This document shows, one piece after another, positions 9,094 to 17,938 of a DNA stretch of 47,176 bases (position 1 is its first letter; each line of letters opens with the position of its first letter). The stretch comes from Alphaproteobacteria bacterium (GTDB lineage: Bacteria; Pseudomonadota; Alphaproteobacteria; Rhodobacterales; Rhodobacteraceae): NCBI GenBank assembly GCA_030426685.1, contig JAUHYC010000032.1, positions 1-47,176 on the forward strand. Reading direction: 5' to 3'. Under the pieces are notes generated by a model. That model was not told where the DNA came from and did no database searches. It saw only the letters and a list, made by a program, of their open reading frames with translations. Position numbers and translations under genes: made by a program.

Positions 9094-9176
9094 AAACCCG
9101 GGGTTCCAGTCAGGTCATCCTTGCATGGTCATCCGGCAACTCTTTACGCAGATTGCAGCTGCGAAAAGGGGATCAC

Positions 9177-9458
9177 ATGCTGCAGGACATTGCGGACGGC
9201 ATTCAAAAGGGGCTGAACGGCAAAAGCTTCGATGGATCGCTGAAATTCGATTGTGGCGCGGATGGCGTCATCGTTCTGGTGGACAACACCGCCAGCACGC
9301 AGGATCGTGACACCGATTGCACCATACGCATCTCGCGCGACAATCTGGGCAAGCTGCTGACCGGCAAGCTGAACCCGGTGACGGGGGTGGCCTTGGGCAA
9401 GCTGAAAGTCTCGGGCAACATGGCAGTGGCCATGAAGCTGGGGCAACTGCTGGGCTAG
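9177..9458 (+). CDS. SCP2 sterol-binding domain protein
   Basis: A 93-residue single-domain protein of the SCP2 sterol-carrier fold. The typical features are an opening amphipathic helix (MLQDIADGIQKGLNGKSF), the CTIRISRDNLGKLLTGKLNP segment and the closing GKLKVSGNMAVAMKLGQLLG. Bacterial members probably bind lipids or acyl chains, and no ligand can be inferred here. I start it at ATG 9177, which has AAAAGGGG just upstream. The longer frame from 9057 adds 40 residues that do not belong to the fold. It lies between DUF1810 and msrA on the same strand with gaps of 83 and 95 bases. Confidence 0.88.
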   Translation: MLQDIADGIQKGLNGKSFDGSLKFDCGADGVIVLVDNTASTQDRDTDCTIRISRDNLGKLLTGKLNPVTGVALGKLKVSGNMAVAMKLGQLLG

Positions 9459-9553
9459 GCAATAAACTCGGCTCACCAGCGCGTGACAATCGATGTCTGC
9501 GGATTGCCAGAACCCGCTTTTCGAGGCAGCCTGTTTCGGGAAGGAGATTTGCC

Positions 9554-10225
9554 ATGACCCGGATGAGTTGCCGCGATTGCTTTAAACCCGTTTTGCTATT
9601 TGCCCTGATCACTCTGGCCGTTTTGCTGCGCGCATTGCCTGCACCGGCGTCCGGGACCGAGACTCTGACGGTTGCGGGTGGTTGTTTCTGGTGTGTGGAA
9701 TCCGATTTTGAATCCGTTCCGGGTGTGGTTGGTGCGGTGTCCGGCTATACCGGCGGCACAACCGCGGACCCGACCTATGAGCAGGTGACGAAAGGCGGCT
9801 CGGGCCATTATGAGGCGGTACAGATCACTTTTGATCCGGCCCGCGTTTCACGCGAAACATTGCTAAGCATGTTTTTCCGTTCGGTCGATCCGACAGATGC
9901 CGGTGGTCAGTTCTGCGACCGCGGTGACAGCTATCGCACCGCAATATTTGTGTCTAACACAGGGGAAAAGGCGCAGGCGCAACAAGCCAAGGCGGATGCG
10001 CAACAGGCGTTGGGGCAAACTGTTGTCACCCCGATCCTGCAGGCTGGCCCGTTTTATCCGGCCGAGGCCTATCATCAGGATTACTACAAGGGCAACAAGC
10101 TGGTCCTGACCCGCTTTGGACCCAAGCGCCAGAAGAATGCCTATAAGGCCTATCGCAAGGCTTGTGGCCGAGACGCTCGTGTAAAACAGCTGTGGGGAAG
10201 TGACGCGCCTTTCGCCGGGTCTTAA
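9554..10225 (+). CDS. msrA: Peptide methionine-S-sulfoxide reductase, exported form
   Basis: Reduces the S-epimer of methionine sulfoxide in proteins. The catalytic motif is GGCFWC (C44 and C47), followed by the family block SGYTGG and GHYEAVQITFDP. ATG 9554 has an AAGGAG ribosome site seven bases upstream, giving 223 residues. The first ~33 residues form a Sec-type signal: basic MTRMSCRDCFKP, a hydrophobic run, then LPAPAS before the catalytic domain. This predicts a periplasmic enzyme, less common than cytosolic MsrA. The stop overlaps the converging ribokinase stop by four bases. A parS-like sequence (9844-9859) lies inside this gene. Confidence 0.92.
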   Translation: MTRMSCRDCFKPVLLFALITLAVLLRALPAPASGTETLTVAGGCFWCVESDFESVPGVVGAVSGYTGGTTADPTYEQVTKGGSGHYEAVQITFDPARVSRETLLSMFFRSVDPTDAGGQFCDRGDSYRTAIFVSNTGEKAQAQQAKADAQQALGQTVVTPILQAGPFYPAEAYHQDYYKGNKLVLTRFGPKRQKNAYKAYRKACGRDARVKQLWGSDAPFAGS

Positions 10226-11094
10226 TCCAACTGCGCTTCGTGCACCTCTTTCTGGTTGGGGATCACATCAGCCGTTCCGTGCCGCATCACCATCAGGGCA
10301 GCAGCGCGGTTGGCCTGCGCAATCGCCTGAGCCATCGGCATTCCCCGATCCATTCCCGCAAGCACATAGCCCGTGAACGTATCCCCCGCTCCGGTTGTAT
10401 CCACGGCGGTCACTTTATGCGCCTCGAACTCCTGCGGGTCGTGACCGCGCTGATGATACCGCGCCCCTTTCGCGCCCAACGTCACAATCACATGCTCGAC
10501 CGGCAGGTCTGAGGGTGCAAGGCCCGAGGCCGCTTGCAGTTGTTCGGCCTCAATCTCATTCAGGATCAGAAAATCCAGATAAGGCAAAACCGCCTGAACC
10601 GCCTCTGCCTGAAACGGGGCAGCGGCATAACAGACGGTCAGGCCCAGATCGCGACCCAGTTTTGCGGCCTCGACCTGCGCATTGGTTTCGTTCTGCATGA
10701 CCAGAAGATCACCAGCCTGCGCCTTGCCCAGCGCCTGCGTCAGCTGTTGTTTCTCTACAGCGTGGTTGGCGCCCGGCAACAACACGATCAGGTTTTCGCC
10801 CTGCGCATCCACCGCGATGATCGCGTGACCGGTTGGTCCATCCACCTCTGCGATATGCCGTGTGTCGATGCCATATTCCGCAAGCCGGTCGCGCGCCCAG
10901 CGCCCATCCGACCCGACTGCTCCAATATGGGAAACTTGCGCGCCTGCCCGTGCCGCAGCCACCGACATATTCGCGCCCTTGCCGCCCAGAAACTTCTGCA
11001 ATTCGCTGGCCGCCAGGGTTTCACCTGCTTCGGGCAGGTGCGGCACCGCATAAACCAAATCCGCGTTGATCGAGCCGAGATTCCAGATCGTCAT
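10222..11094 (-). CDS. rbsK: Ribokinase (PfkB family sugar kinase)
   Basis: Phosphorylates ribose, or a related sugar, to the 5-phosphate. The PfkB family signatures are present: GGKGANMSVAAARAGA near residue 35 and the C-terminal DTTGAGDTFTGYVLAG, containing the catalytic aspartate and anion hole. The 290-residue length is typical. It sits three bases downstream of the malic enzyme gene on the same strand, so it is probably co-transcribed. No ribose transporter or regulator is present here. The sugar specificity is inferred from closest family resemblance and is not certain. Confidence 0.85.
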   Translation of the reverse strand: MTIWNLGSINADLVYAVPHLPEAGETLAASELQKFLGGKGANMSVAAARAGAQVSHIGAVGSDGRWARDRLAEYGIDTRHIAEVDGPTGHAIIAVDAQGENLIVLLPGANHAVEKQQLTQALGKAQAGDLLVMQNETNAQVEAAKLGRDLGLTVCYAAAPFQAEAVQAVLPYLDFLILNEIEAEQLQAASGLAPSDLPVEHVIVTLGAKGARYHQRGHDPQEFEAHKVTAVDTTGAGDTFTGYVLAGMDRGMPMAQAIAQANRAAALMVMRHGTADVIPNQKEVHEAQLD

Positions 11095-11097
11095 GGC

Positions 11098-13371
11098 TTA
11101 TCCGATATCGCATGAGGCCAGAATGGCCATGTTCAGGATGTCATTTGCCGTCGAGACCGTGGAACAGATCTGGATAGGCTTATCGACCCCGGACAAGATC
11201 GGCCCAATCACGGTCGCACCCCCCATTTCCTGCATCAGCTTGGTCGAGATCGAGGCCGAATGCCGGGCCGGTACGATCAGGATATTGGCCGGACCGGTCA
11301 GGCGCGAAAACGGATAGGCGGCCTGCTGATCCACGTTCAGCGCCACATCCACGGTCATTTCGCCTTCGTATTCGAAGTTGACACCGCGCCGGTCCAAAAC
11401 CGCGGGCGCACGGTGCATCTTTTCCGCCCGTTCCGAAACCGGATAGCCGAAGGTCGAAAAGCTGACAAAGGCCACCCGCGGCTCAATCCCCATATGGCGC
11501 GCAACAGCAGCCGAGCGTTCGGCGATCGTGGCCAGATCACTTTCATCCGGCCACTCATGCACCAGCGTGTCACCGATCAGCACGATCCGACCCTTGTGGA
11601 GCAACGCGGTGACACCCGCCGCGCCATGGGCTGCATCGGCGTCAAACACGTGGTTGATGCGCTCCAGAACATGGGCTGACTTTCGTGTCGCCCCGGTCAC
11701 CAGACCGTCACCATGCCCGTGCGCCAGCATCAGCGACGAAAACACATGCCTGTCGCGTGCGGCGAGACGGTGAATATCCTTGTGGTCAAAGCCCTTGCGC
11801 TGCAGCCGTTGGTAGAGAAACTCCTTGTAGGTCTCCAAGTGCGTGGTGTTGGCGGCGTTCACCACCTCAAGCTCGCGTACGGCATCGCCCAGACCTGCGT
11901 CTTCCAGCTTGCGTTTCACATCATCGGGGCGGCCCACAACCAACGCCTTGCCAAAGCCCGAGCGCTGATAGGTCACCGCCGCGCGCAACACGCGGGGATC
12001 ATCACCCTCGGCAAAAATCATCCGGCTCTGCGCCGCGCGGGCACGGGCGTTGAGACCGCGCAGGATACTGGCGGTCGGGTCCATGCGGGATTTCAGGCTC
12101 AGCTCATAGGCATCCATGTCGATGATCGGGCGCCGTGCCGCTCCGGTGTCCATTCCCGCCTTGGCCACGGCGGGTGGGATACGGTGGATCAGACGCGGAT
12201 CGAACGGCGTTGGAATAATGTAGTCGCGGCCAAAGGTCAGCGATTTACCATATGCCATGGCAACTTCATCCGGCACATCCTCGCGCGCCAGACGGGCCAG
12301 CGCATGGGCGCAAGCTATCTTCATCTCGTCATTGATGGCACGGGCATGGATATCCAGCGCGCCGCGGAACAGGTAGGGGAAGCCCAAAACGTTGTTGACC
12401 TGATTGGGATAATCGCTGCGCCCGGTGGCGACGATGGCATCGACGCGGACCTCGTGCGCCTCTTCCGGGGTGATCTCGGGATCGGGGTTCGCCATCGCAA
12501 AGATCACCGGATTGTCGGCCATGGAAGCAACCATATCCTGCGTCACAGCCCCTTTGACCGACACACCCAGAAACACGTCGGCCCCCTTCATGGCGTCTTC
12601 CAATGTGCGCAGATCGGTGGTGATCGCATGGGCTGATTTCCACTGGTTCATGCCCTCGGTCCGACCCTGATAGATCACGCCCTTGGTGTCGCAGACGATG
12701 CAGTTCTCATGCCGGGCGCCCATGGCCTTGAGCAGTTCGATACAGGCAATCCCCGCAGCACCCGCCCCGTTCAGAACTATTTTCACATCTTCGATCTTCT
12801 TGCCTGAGATATGCAGGGCGTTCAGCAAGCCCGCTGCGCAAATCACGGCTGTTCCGTGCTGGTCATCGTGGAAGACCGGGATATCCATCTCTTCCTTCAG
12901 GCGCTGTTCGATGATGAAGCACTCGGGCGCCTTGATGTCTTCCAGATTGATGCCGCCAAAGGTCGGCCCCATCAGCCGCACCGCACGGCAGAACTCATCC
13001 GGGTCTTCGGTATCCAGTTCGATGTCGATCGAGTTCACGTCGGCGAACCGCTTGAACAGGACCGATTTCCCCTCCATCACCGGTTTCGATCCCAGCGCGC
13101 CCAGGTTGCCAAGGCCCAGAACCGCCGTCCCGTTCGAGATCACAGCAACCAGATTACCCTTGTTGGTATAGTCATATGCGGTCTCGGGTGCTTCGGCGAT
13201 AGCTTCACATGGAACGGCGACACCGGGGCTATAGGCCAGCGACAGATCGCGCTGAGTGGTCATAGGAACCGTGGCCTGCACCTCCCACTTGCCGGGGGTG
13301 GGGTCGAGGTGAAAGGCCAGCGCCTCTTCTTTGGTGATCTTCGTTTTGGGCATCTTACAGGTCGTTTCCAT
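11098..13371 (-). CDS. maeB: NADP-dependent malic enzyme with C-terminal phosphotransacetylase-like domain
   Basis: Oxidatively decarboxylates malate to pyruvate, supplying NADPH. The 757-residue product has the MaeB two-part architecture. An N-terminal malic enzyme (about 1-430) carries YSPGVAVPC, the FHDDQHGTA block and the GAGAAGIA nucleotide-binding loop. The C-terminal ~320 residues resemble phosphate acetyltransferase (LVTGATRKSAHVLERI, IGDTLVHEWP) and in this family usually play a regulatory role. ATG at 13371 is used here. An ATG at 13353 (MPKTKITKEEAL) is an equally plausible start, and neither has a strong Shine-Dalgarno. It is upstream of rbsK and divergent from mutS. Confidence 0.93.
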   Translation of the reverse strand: METTCKMPKTKITKEEALAFHLDPTPGKWEVQATVPMTTQRDLSLAYSPGVAVPCEAIAEAPETAYDYTNKGNLVAVISNGTAVLGLGNLGALGSKPVMEGKSVLFKRFADVNSIDIELDTEDPDEFCRAVRLMGPTFGGINLEDIKAPECFIIEQRLKEEMDIPVFHDDQHGTAVICAAGLLNALHISGKKIEDVKIVLNGAGAAGIACIELLKAMGARHENCIVCDTKGVIYQGRTEGMNQWKSAHAITTDLRTLEDAMKGADVFLGVSVKGAVTQDMVASMADNPVIFAMANPDPEITPEEAHEVRVDAIVATGRSDYPNQVNNVLGFPYLFRGALDIHARAINDEMKIACAHALARLAREDVPDEVAMAYGKSLTFGRDYIIPTPFDPRLIHRIPPAVAKAGMDTGAARRPIIDMDAYELSLKSRMDPTASILRGLNARARAAQSRMIFAEGDDPRVLRAAVTYQRSGFGKALVVGRPDDVKRKLEDAGLGDAVRELEVVNAANTTHLETYKEFLYQRLQRKGFDHKDIHRLAARDRHVFSSLMLAHGHGDGLVTGATRKSAHVLERINHVFDADAAHGAAGVTALLHKGRIVLIGDTLVHEWPDESDLATIAERSAAVARHMGIEPRVAFVSFSTFGYPVSERAEKMHRAPAVLDRRGVNFEYEGEMTVDVALNVDQQAAYPFSRLTGPANILIVPARHSASISTKLMQEMGGATVIGPILSGVDKPIQICSTVSTANDILNMAILASCDIG

Positions 13372-13495
13372 GACTTCGGGGCTTCTGCCTCATACCGCAG
13401 GCCGCGCCGCGCCTCAACGAGAATGAGTTTTCGCCTTTTATAGAAGATGCGGGATTTGTAAGGTCGCGCCGGAACACGCCAGAAGGGGGCCGCTT

Positions 13496-16129
13496 TTGTC
13501 CACAGTCACGCCGATGATGGCTCAGTACCTTGAGATCAAAGAAGCCCACTCTGACGCCCTGCTGTTTTACCGCATGGGTGACTTCTACGAGATGTTTTTC
13601 GAGGACGCGGTGAATGCCGCCGAGGCACTGGACATCGCCCTGACCAAGCGCGGCAAACACAATGGCGAAGACATCCCGATGTGCGGCGTGCCGGTTCATT
13701 CCGCCGAAGGGTATCTTCTGACCTTGATCCGCAAAGGCTTTCGCGTGGCGGTCTGCGAGCAAATGGAAAGCCCCGCCGAGGCCAAAAAAAGAGGCTCTAA
13801 ATCGGTGGTAAGGCGCGAAGTCGTGCGCCTGGTCACCCCGGGAACCCTGACTGAAGACGCCTTGCTGGAAGCCCGTCGGCACAACTTTTTGGCCGCCTAT
13901 GCCGACGTGCGGGACGAGGCCGCGCTGGCCTGGGCCGATATCTCGACCGGGGCGTTTCACGTGATGCCTTTGACTTCAGTTCGGCTAAGTCCAGAACTTG
14001 CCCGTCTGGCGCCGTCCGAATTGATCGTGGCCGATGGGGTGCAAGACAAGCTGAATGAACCCGTCATGGATCTGGGTATCTCGCTCACCCCAATCGGGCG
14101 CGCAAGCTTTGACAGCACTTCGGCGGAAAAGCGCATCTGCGGGTTATTCCACGTGGGTGCTTTGGATGCCTTCGGCAATTTTGGGCGCGCCGAGATTTCG
14201 GCCATGGGCGCATTGATCGACTATCTGGAGATCACACAGAAGGGCAAACTGCCCCTTCTGCAGACGCCTCTCAAAGAGTCCGAAGACCGCGTCGTCCAGA
14301 TCGACGCCGCAACAAGGCGCAATCTGGAGCTCACCCGGTCTCTTTCCGGTGGTCGGGCCGGGTCGCTGTTGTCCGTTGTGGATCGCACCGTTACGCCGGG
14401 CGGCGCGCGACTGTTGGAGCAAAGGCTGTCCAGCCCTTCTCGGAATCTGGACGTCATACACGGTCGGCTGGACGCGGTGAGTTTTGCGGCCGAAGACAGC
14501 CTGATTGCTTCAGACCTGCGTGAGGCATTGCGCAAAACCCCCGATCTGGACCGCGCCCTGTCCCGTCTGTCACTGGATCGCGGCGGCCCCCGTGATTTGG
14601 CCGCCATCCGTAACGGCCTGACACAAGCCGCAGCGATTGCCGAACTCTGCGCAAATCAGGACGTACCTGTCCTACTGGCGACGGCGCTGCAGAACCTTGT
14701 CGGTTTCGAATATCTGCTGAACCTGCTGGACGAGGCCCTTGTTGCCGACCCGCCCTTGCTGGCACGCGATGGCGGCTTCATCGCCCCAGGCTTTGACGGC
14801 GAACTCGACGAGGCGCGGACGCTTCGCGACGAAGGTCGCTCGGTCATTGCGGGATTCCAGCAAAAATATGCAGAGCATACCGGCATCACATCGCTGAAGA
14901 TCAAACACAACAATGTGCTGGGATACTTCATCGAAACCACCGCCACACATGCCGAGAAAATGCTGAACCCGCCGTTCAGCGAGACCTATATCCACCGTCA
15001 AACCACCGCCAATCAGGTGCGGTTCACCACCGTCGAACTCTCCGAGATCGAGACCCGTATCCTGAACGCGGGGAATCTGGCTTTGGAGATTGAAAAGCGG
15101 CTCTATCAAAGGCTATCTGATGAGATTCTTACCCTCGCCGCCCGCCTGAACCAGGCCGCCCGAGGCTTGGCCGAACTGGACCTGACCACCGCTCTCGCCG
15201 ATCTGGCGCGCGGCGAAAACTGGTGCCGCCCACAGGTCGACGCTTCGCGCGCCTTCGAGGTTCAAGGCGGACGCCACCCGGTCGTCGAACACGCGCTGCT
15301 CAAGCAAAGCGGCGACGCCTTCATCGCCAATGACTGCGATCTGAGTGCCGAAGACGGGGCTACAATTTGGCTGCTGACCGGCCCCAATATGGCGGGTAAA
15401 TCAACCTTTCTGCGTCAGAACGCCTTGATTGCCCTACTTGCCCAAATGGGCAGTTACGTTCCCGCCGAACAGGCGCATATTGGCGTGGTCAGCCAGCTGT
15501 TCAGCCGCGTCGGCGCGTCCGACGATCTGGCGCGGGGCCGCTCGACCTTTATGGTCGAAATGGTTGAAACTGCCGCCATCCTGAACCAGGCGGATGATCG
15601 CGCCCTGGTGATCCTGGATGAAATCGGACGTGGTACAGCCACATATGATGGCCTTTCGATCGCCTGGGCCACGCTGGAACACCTGCATGCCGCCAATAAA
15701 TGCCGCGCGCTGTTTGCCACACATTACCACGAATTGACCGCGCTTGCCGGGAAGTTGGACGGCGTCGAGAACGCCACAGTCGCCGTCAAGGAATGGGAGG
15801 GCGAGGTCATCTTCCTGCATGAAGTTCACAAAGGCGCCGCCGATCGATCCTATGGCGTTCAGGTTGCTCAATTGGCCGGCCTGCCCGCTTCGGTGGTCGA
15901 ACGCGCTCGTATCGTTTTGGATCAACTGGAGAAAACCGAGCGCGAAGGTGGAAAGCAAAAGGCATTGATCGACGACCTGCCGCTGTTTTCGGCAGCTCCC
16001 CCGGCACCGCCGCCGGCACCCAAGGCCTCACCGGTTACGGATGTGCTGGATGAGATTCTGCCGGATGAACTGACCCCACGCGAAGCGCTGGATCTGGTCT
16101 ATAAACTGAAAGAGGCGGCCAGATCCTGA
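13496..16129 (+). CDS. mutS: DNA mismatch repair protein MutS
   Basis: Recognises base mismatches and small loops and starts repair with MutL. The mismatch-contacting motif GDFYEMF lies near residue 25. The C-terminal ATPase has Walker A GPNMAGKSTFLRQN at about residue 628, followed by the ABC-type signature region, Walker B (LVILDEIGRGTATYDG) and the FATHYHELTAL switch. Length (877) is normal. Translation probably begins at TTG 13496, because GAAGGGGG at 13482-13489 is well spaced. An ATG at 13514 is the alternative. The gene converges on grpE with a hairpin between them. Confidence 0.97.
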   Translation: MSTVTPMMAQYLEIKEAHSDALLFYRMGDFYEMFFEDAVNAAEALDIALTKRGKHNGEDIPMCGVPVHSAEGYLLTLIRKGFRVAVCEQMESPAEAKKRGSKSVVRREVVRLVTPGTLTEDALLEARRHNFLAAYADVRDEAALAWADISTGAFHVMPLTSVRLSPELARLAPSELIVADGVQDKLNEPVMDLGISLTPIGRASFDSTSAEKRICGLFHVGALDAFGNFGRAEISAMGALIDYLEITQKGKLPLLQTPLKESEDRVVQIDAATRRNLELTRSLSGGRAGSLLSVVDRTVTPGGARLLEQRLSSPSRNLDVIHGRLDAVSFAAEDSLIASDLREALRKTPDLDRALSRLSLDRGGPRDLAAIRNGLTQAAAIAELCANQDVPVLLATALQNLVGFEYLLNLLDEALVADPPLLARDGGFIAPGFDGELDEARTLRDEGRSVIAGFQQKYAEHTGITSLKIKHNNVLGYFIETTATHAEKMLNPPFSETYIHRQTTANQVRFTTVELSEIETRILNAGNLALEIEKRLYQRLSDEILTLAARLNQAARGLAELDLTTALADLARGENWCRPQVDASRAFEVQGGRHPVVEHALLKQSGDAFIANDCDLSAEDGATIWLLTGPNMAGKSTFLRQNALIALLAQMGSYVPAEQAHIGVVSQLFSRVGASDDLARGRSTFMVEMVETAAILNQADDRALVILDEIGRGTATYDGLSIAWATLEHLHAANKCRALFATHYHELTALAGKLDGVENATVAVKEWEGEVIFLHEVHKGAADRSYGVQVAQLAGLPASVVERARIVLDQLEKTEREGGKQKALIDDLPLFSAAPPAPPPAPKASPVTDVLDEILPDELTPREALDLVYKLKEAARS

Positions 16130-16168
16130 CCGCCGCTTCATCTTTTCAAAAATACTCTCGCCGAAGGC

Positions 16169-16187
16169 TTGGCCTCAACGAGGCCAA
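16169..16187. terminator. Hairpin between convergent mutS and grpE
   Basis: A perfect 8-bp stem, TTGGCCTC / GAGGCCAA with a three-base loop, begins right after the grpE stop codon. On the minus strand it is followed about 15 bases later by GAGAGTATTTTTG, so the T-run is not directly attached. It may end grpE transcription or stabilise its mRNA. Confidence 0.45.
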
Positions 16188-16751
16188 TCAACTCGCAGGC
16201 GTCGACGACACACCAACCTGTGCCGGACGCAGCAAACGGTCATGTAGCATGAAGCCTTCCGCGGACACCTGAATGATGTCCCCCGCGCGAGTACCCGGAA
16301 CAGGGGCTTCAAACATCGCCTCATGCACATTCGGGTCAAACCGGTCGCCGACCTCGGGTGTAATCACCTCGATCCCATGTTTCTGGAACACGTCTTTCAG
16401 GGCACGCATGGTCAATTCGACACCTTCGATCAGGCCGGCAGCAACCTCTTTCTGCTCATCCGTCGCTGCCTCAAGCGCGCGTTTCATGTTGTCATAGACC
16501 GGCAGCATGTCGCGCGCCAGCTTGGATCCGCCATATTGCTCGGCGTCGCGGCGGGCCTTGTCGCCCCGCTTACGGGCGTTTTCCGCATCCGCCAGCGCCC
16601 GCATGAACCTGTCTTTGTAATCGTCCCGCTCAGCGCGCAGTTCATCCAGTTCCAGCGCTTCTTCGCTGATCTCGGCAATTTCCTCGGCCAGCTCTTCAGC
16701 TTCGGCCGACATGATATCGTCCAGAAATTCTTCGTTCTTGGGTTCTGCCAT
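16188..16751 (-). CDS. grpE: GrpE nucleotide exchange factor of DnaK
   Basis: Drives ADP/ATP exchange on DnaK in the heat-shock folding cycle. The 187-residue product has an acidic N-terminal tail, a long coiled coil (about 25-75) and the GrpE core. Recognisable segments are MRALADAENARKRGDKARRD and the beta domain with FDPNVHEAMF. ATG 16751 lies ten bases downstream of the hrcA stop, so hrcA-grpE form an operon, a common alphaproteobacterial arrangement. No dnaK or dnaJ gene is in the window. No CIRCE operator is visible upstream of the pair. Confidence 0.95.
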   Translation of the reverse strand: MAEPKNEEFLDDIMSAEAEELAEEIAEISEEALELDELRAERDDYKDRFMRALADAENARKRGDKARRDAEQYGGSKLARDMLPVYDNMKRALEAATDEQKEVAAGLIEGVELTMRALKDVFQKHGIEVITPEVGDRFDPNVHEAMFEAPVPGTRAGDIIQVSAEGFMLHDRLLRPAQVGVSSTPAS

Positions 16752-16761
16752 CTCTTACCCT

Positions 16762-17826
16762 CTAGCTCCGGTCGGAAATCAGCTTGCCGACCAGTTGCGC
16801 CGTATAATCCACGATCGGCACGATCCGTCCATAATTCAGACGTGTGGGCCCGATGACCCCGACCGCACCGATTATCTTACGATCAGCGTTCATATATGGA
16901 GACACCACCAAAGAGGAACCCGAAAGTGAGAAAAGTTTGTTCTCAGAGCCAATAAAAATGCGCACACCTTCGCCTTCTTCGGTCAATTCAAGGAATTCGG
17001 CGATATCGCGTTTGCGTTCCAGGTCGTCAAACAGCGTCCGAATACGGTCCAGCTCTTCTTCGTGGCCGGGCTCATTCAGCAGATTCGCACGTCCGCGCAC
17101 GATCAGACGGGCCGAGTCAGCGCCATCCCCGTCCCAGGCGGCCATTCCGCTGTCGACCATTTCCCGGGCCAGCGCATCGATTTCCTGCTTCCGCGCCGTG
17201 ATCTGAGATTGCATCTGGCGGCGCACTTCGCTGAGCGTCCGCCCTTCGATCAGCGCATTCAGAAAATTGGCCGCCTCACGCATTGAGCTTGGGGTTTGGC
17301 CCGGCGGCGGCGTAAACAGGCGGTTTTCCACATGCCCGTCCGAGAATACCAGAACCACCAGGGCGCGGTCATGACCCAGCGAAACGAACTCGATATGCTT
17401 GATCTCGGCCTCATGCTTGGGCGTCAATACCAACGACGCGCCCCGTGTCACGTGTGACAGAGCGGACCCGACCCGATCCAGCATTCCGCCCACATCCCCT
17501 GCGTTAGAGCCTAGTGTTTCATCCAGTTTCTGACGATCTTCCGCGCCCAGATCGCCCATTTCAAGCAATCCGTCCACGAACATCCGCAATCCTTGCTGCG
17601 TCGGGATCCGGCCCGCACTGACATGAGGGCTGTCCAGTAGTCCCAGAAATTCCAGATCCTGCATCACGTTTCGCACGGTTGCGGCGCTGACCTTTTCCGA
17701 CAGCGTGCGGGTCAGGGTGCGGCTTCCAACCGGCTCACCGCTGTCCAGATAGCTTTCGACGATCAGCCGGAACACCTCGCGTGAGCGATCGTTCATCTCG
17801 TCCAGTATCTTGCTTGCTTCGCTCAT
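16762..17826 (-). CDS. hrcA: Heat-inducible transcription repressor HrcA
   Basis: Represses chaperone operons by binding CIRCE operators; its folding is monitored by GroEL. The 354-residue protein shows the N-terminal winged helix (SREVFRLIVESYLDSGEPVG, then SAATVRNVMQDLEFLGLL), a GAF-like middle and the inserted dimerisation region. It heads the hrcA-grpE operon and is divergent from rph. Its own promoter region has a sigma-70-like sequence but no recognisable CIRCE inverted repeat. HrcA probably acts on a groESL operon elsewhere (inference). Confidence 0.95.
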   Translation of the reverse strand: MSEASKILDEMNDRSREVFRLIVESYLDSGEPVGSRTLTRTLSEKVSAATVRNVMQDLEFLGLLDSPHVSAGRIPTQQGLRMFVDGLLEMGDLGAEDRQKLDETLGSNAGDVGGMLDRVGSALSHVTRGASLVLTPKHEAEIKHIEFVSLGHDRALVVLVFSDGHVENRLFTPPPGQTPSSMREAANFLNALIEGRTLSEVRRQMQSQITARKQEIDALAREMVDSGMAAWDGDGADSARLIVRGRANLLNEPGHEEELDRIRTLFDDLERKRDIAEFLELTEEGEGVRIFIGSENKLFSLSGSSLVVSPYMNADRKIIGAVGVIGPTRLNYGRIVPIVDYTAQLVGKLISDRS

Positions 17827-17849
17827 CCGTCTTCCCCTGCTGGATCGTC

Positions 17850-17877
17850 ATTAAATAGCAGGCCCGTGAAAGGTCAA
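17850..17877 (-). promoter_or_regulatory. Candidate sigma-70 promoter of hrcA-grpE
   Basis: Read on the minus strand, TTGACC is followed after 16 bases by TTTAAT, five of six matches to each consensus hexamer. The -10 lies about 24 bases before the hrcA ATG, leaving a short leader that holds the AGGGGAAG ribosome site. No CIRCE repeat overlaps it. Confidence 0.55.
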
Positions 17878-17938
17878 TCGGGGTTGCATCGTAACGCTGC
17901 AGGGCGTTATCCCCAAGCCAGCAAACAAAGGAATATCC

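Noticed and set aside
13950..13970. GTTTCACGTGATGC inside mutS, resembling half of parS
   Set aside because: Only the left half and the CACGTG core match; four of the five right-hand bases differ, so I do not call it parS.
17827..17938. Search for a CIRCE operator between hrcA and rph
   Set aside because: No TTAGCACTC-N9-GAGTGCTAA or close variant is present, so HrcA autoregulation via CIRCE is not supported here.
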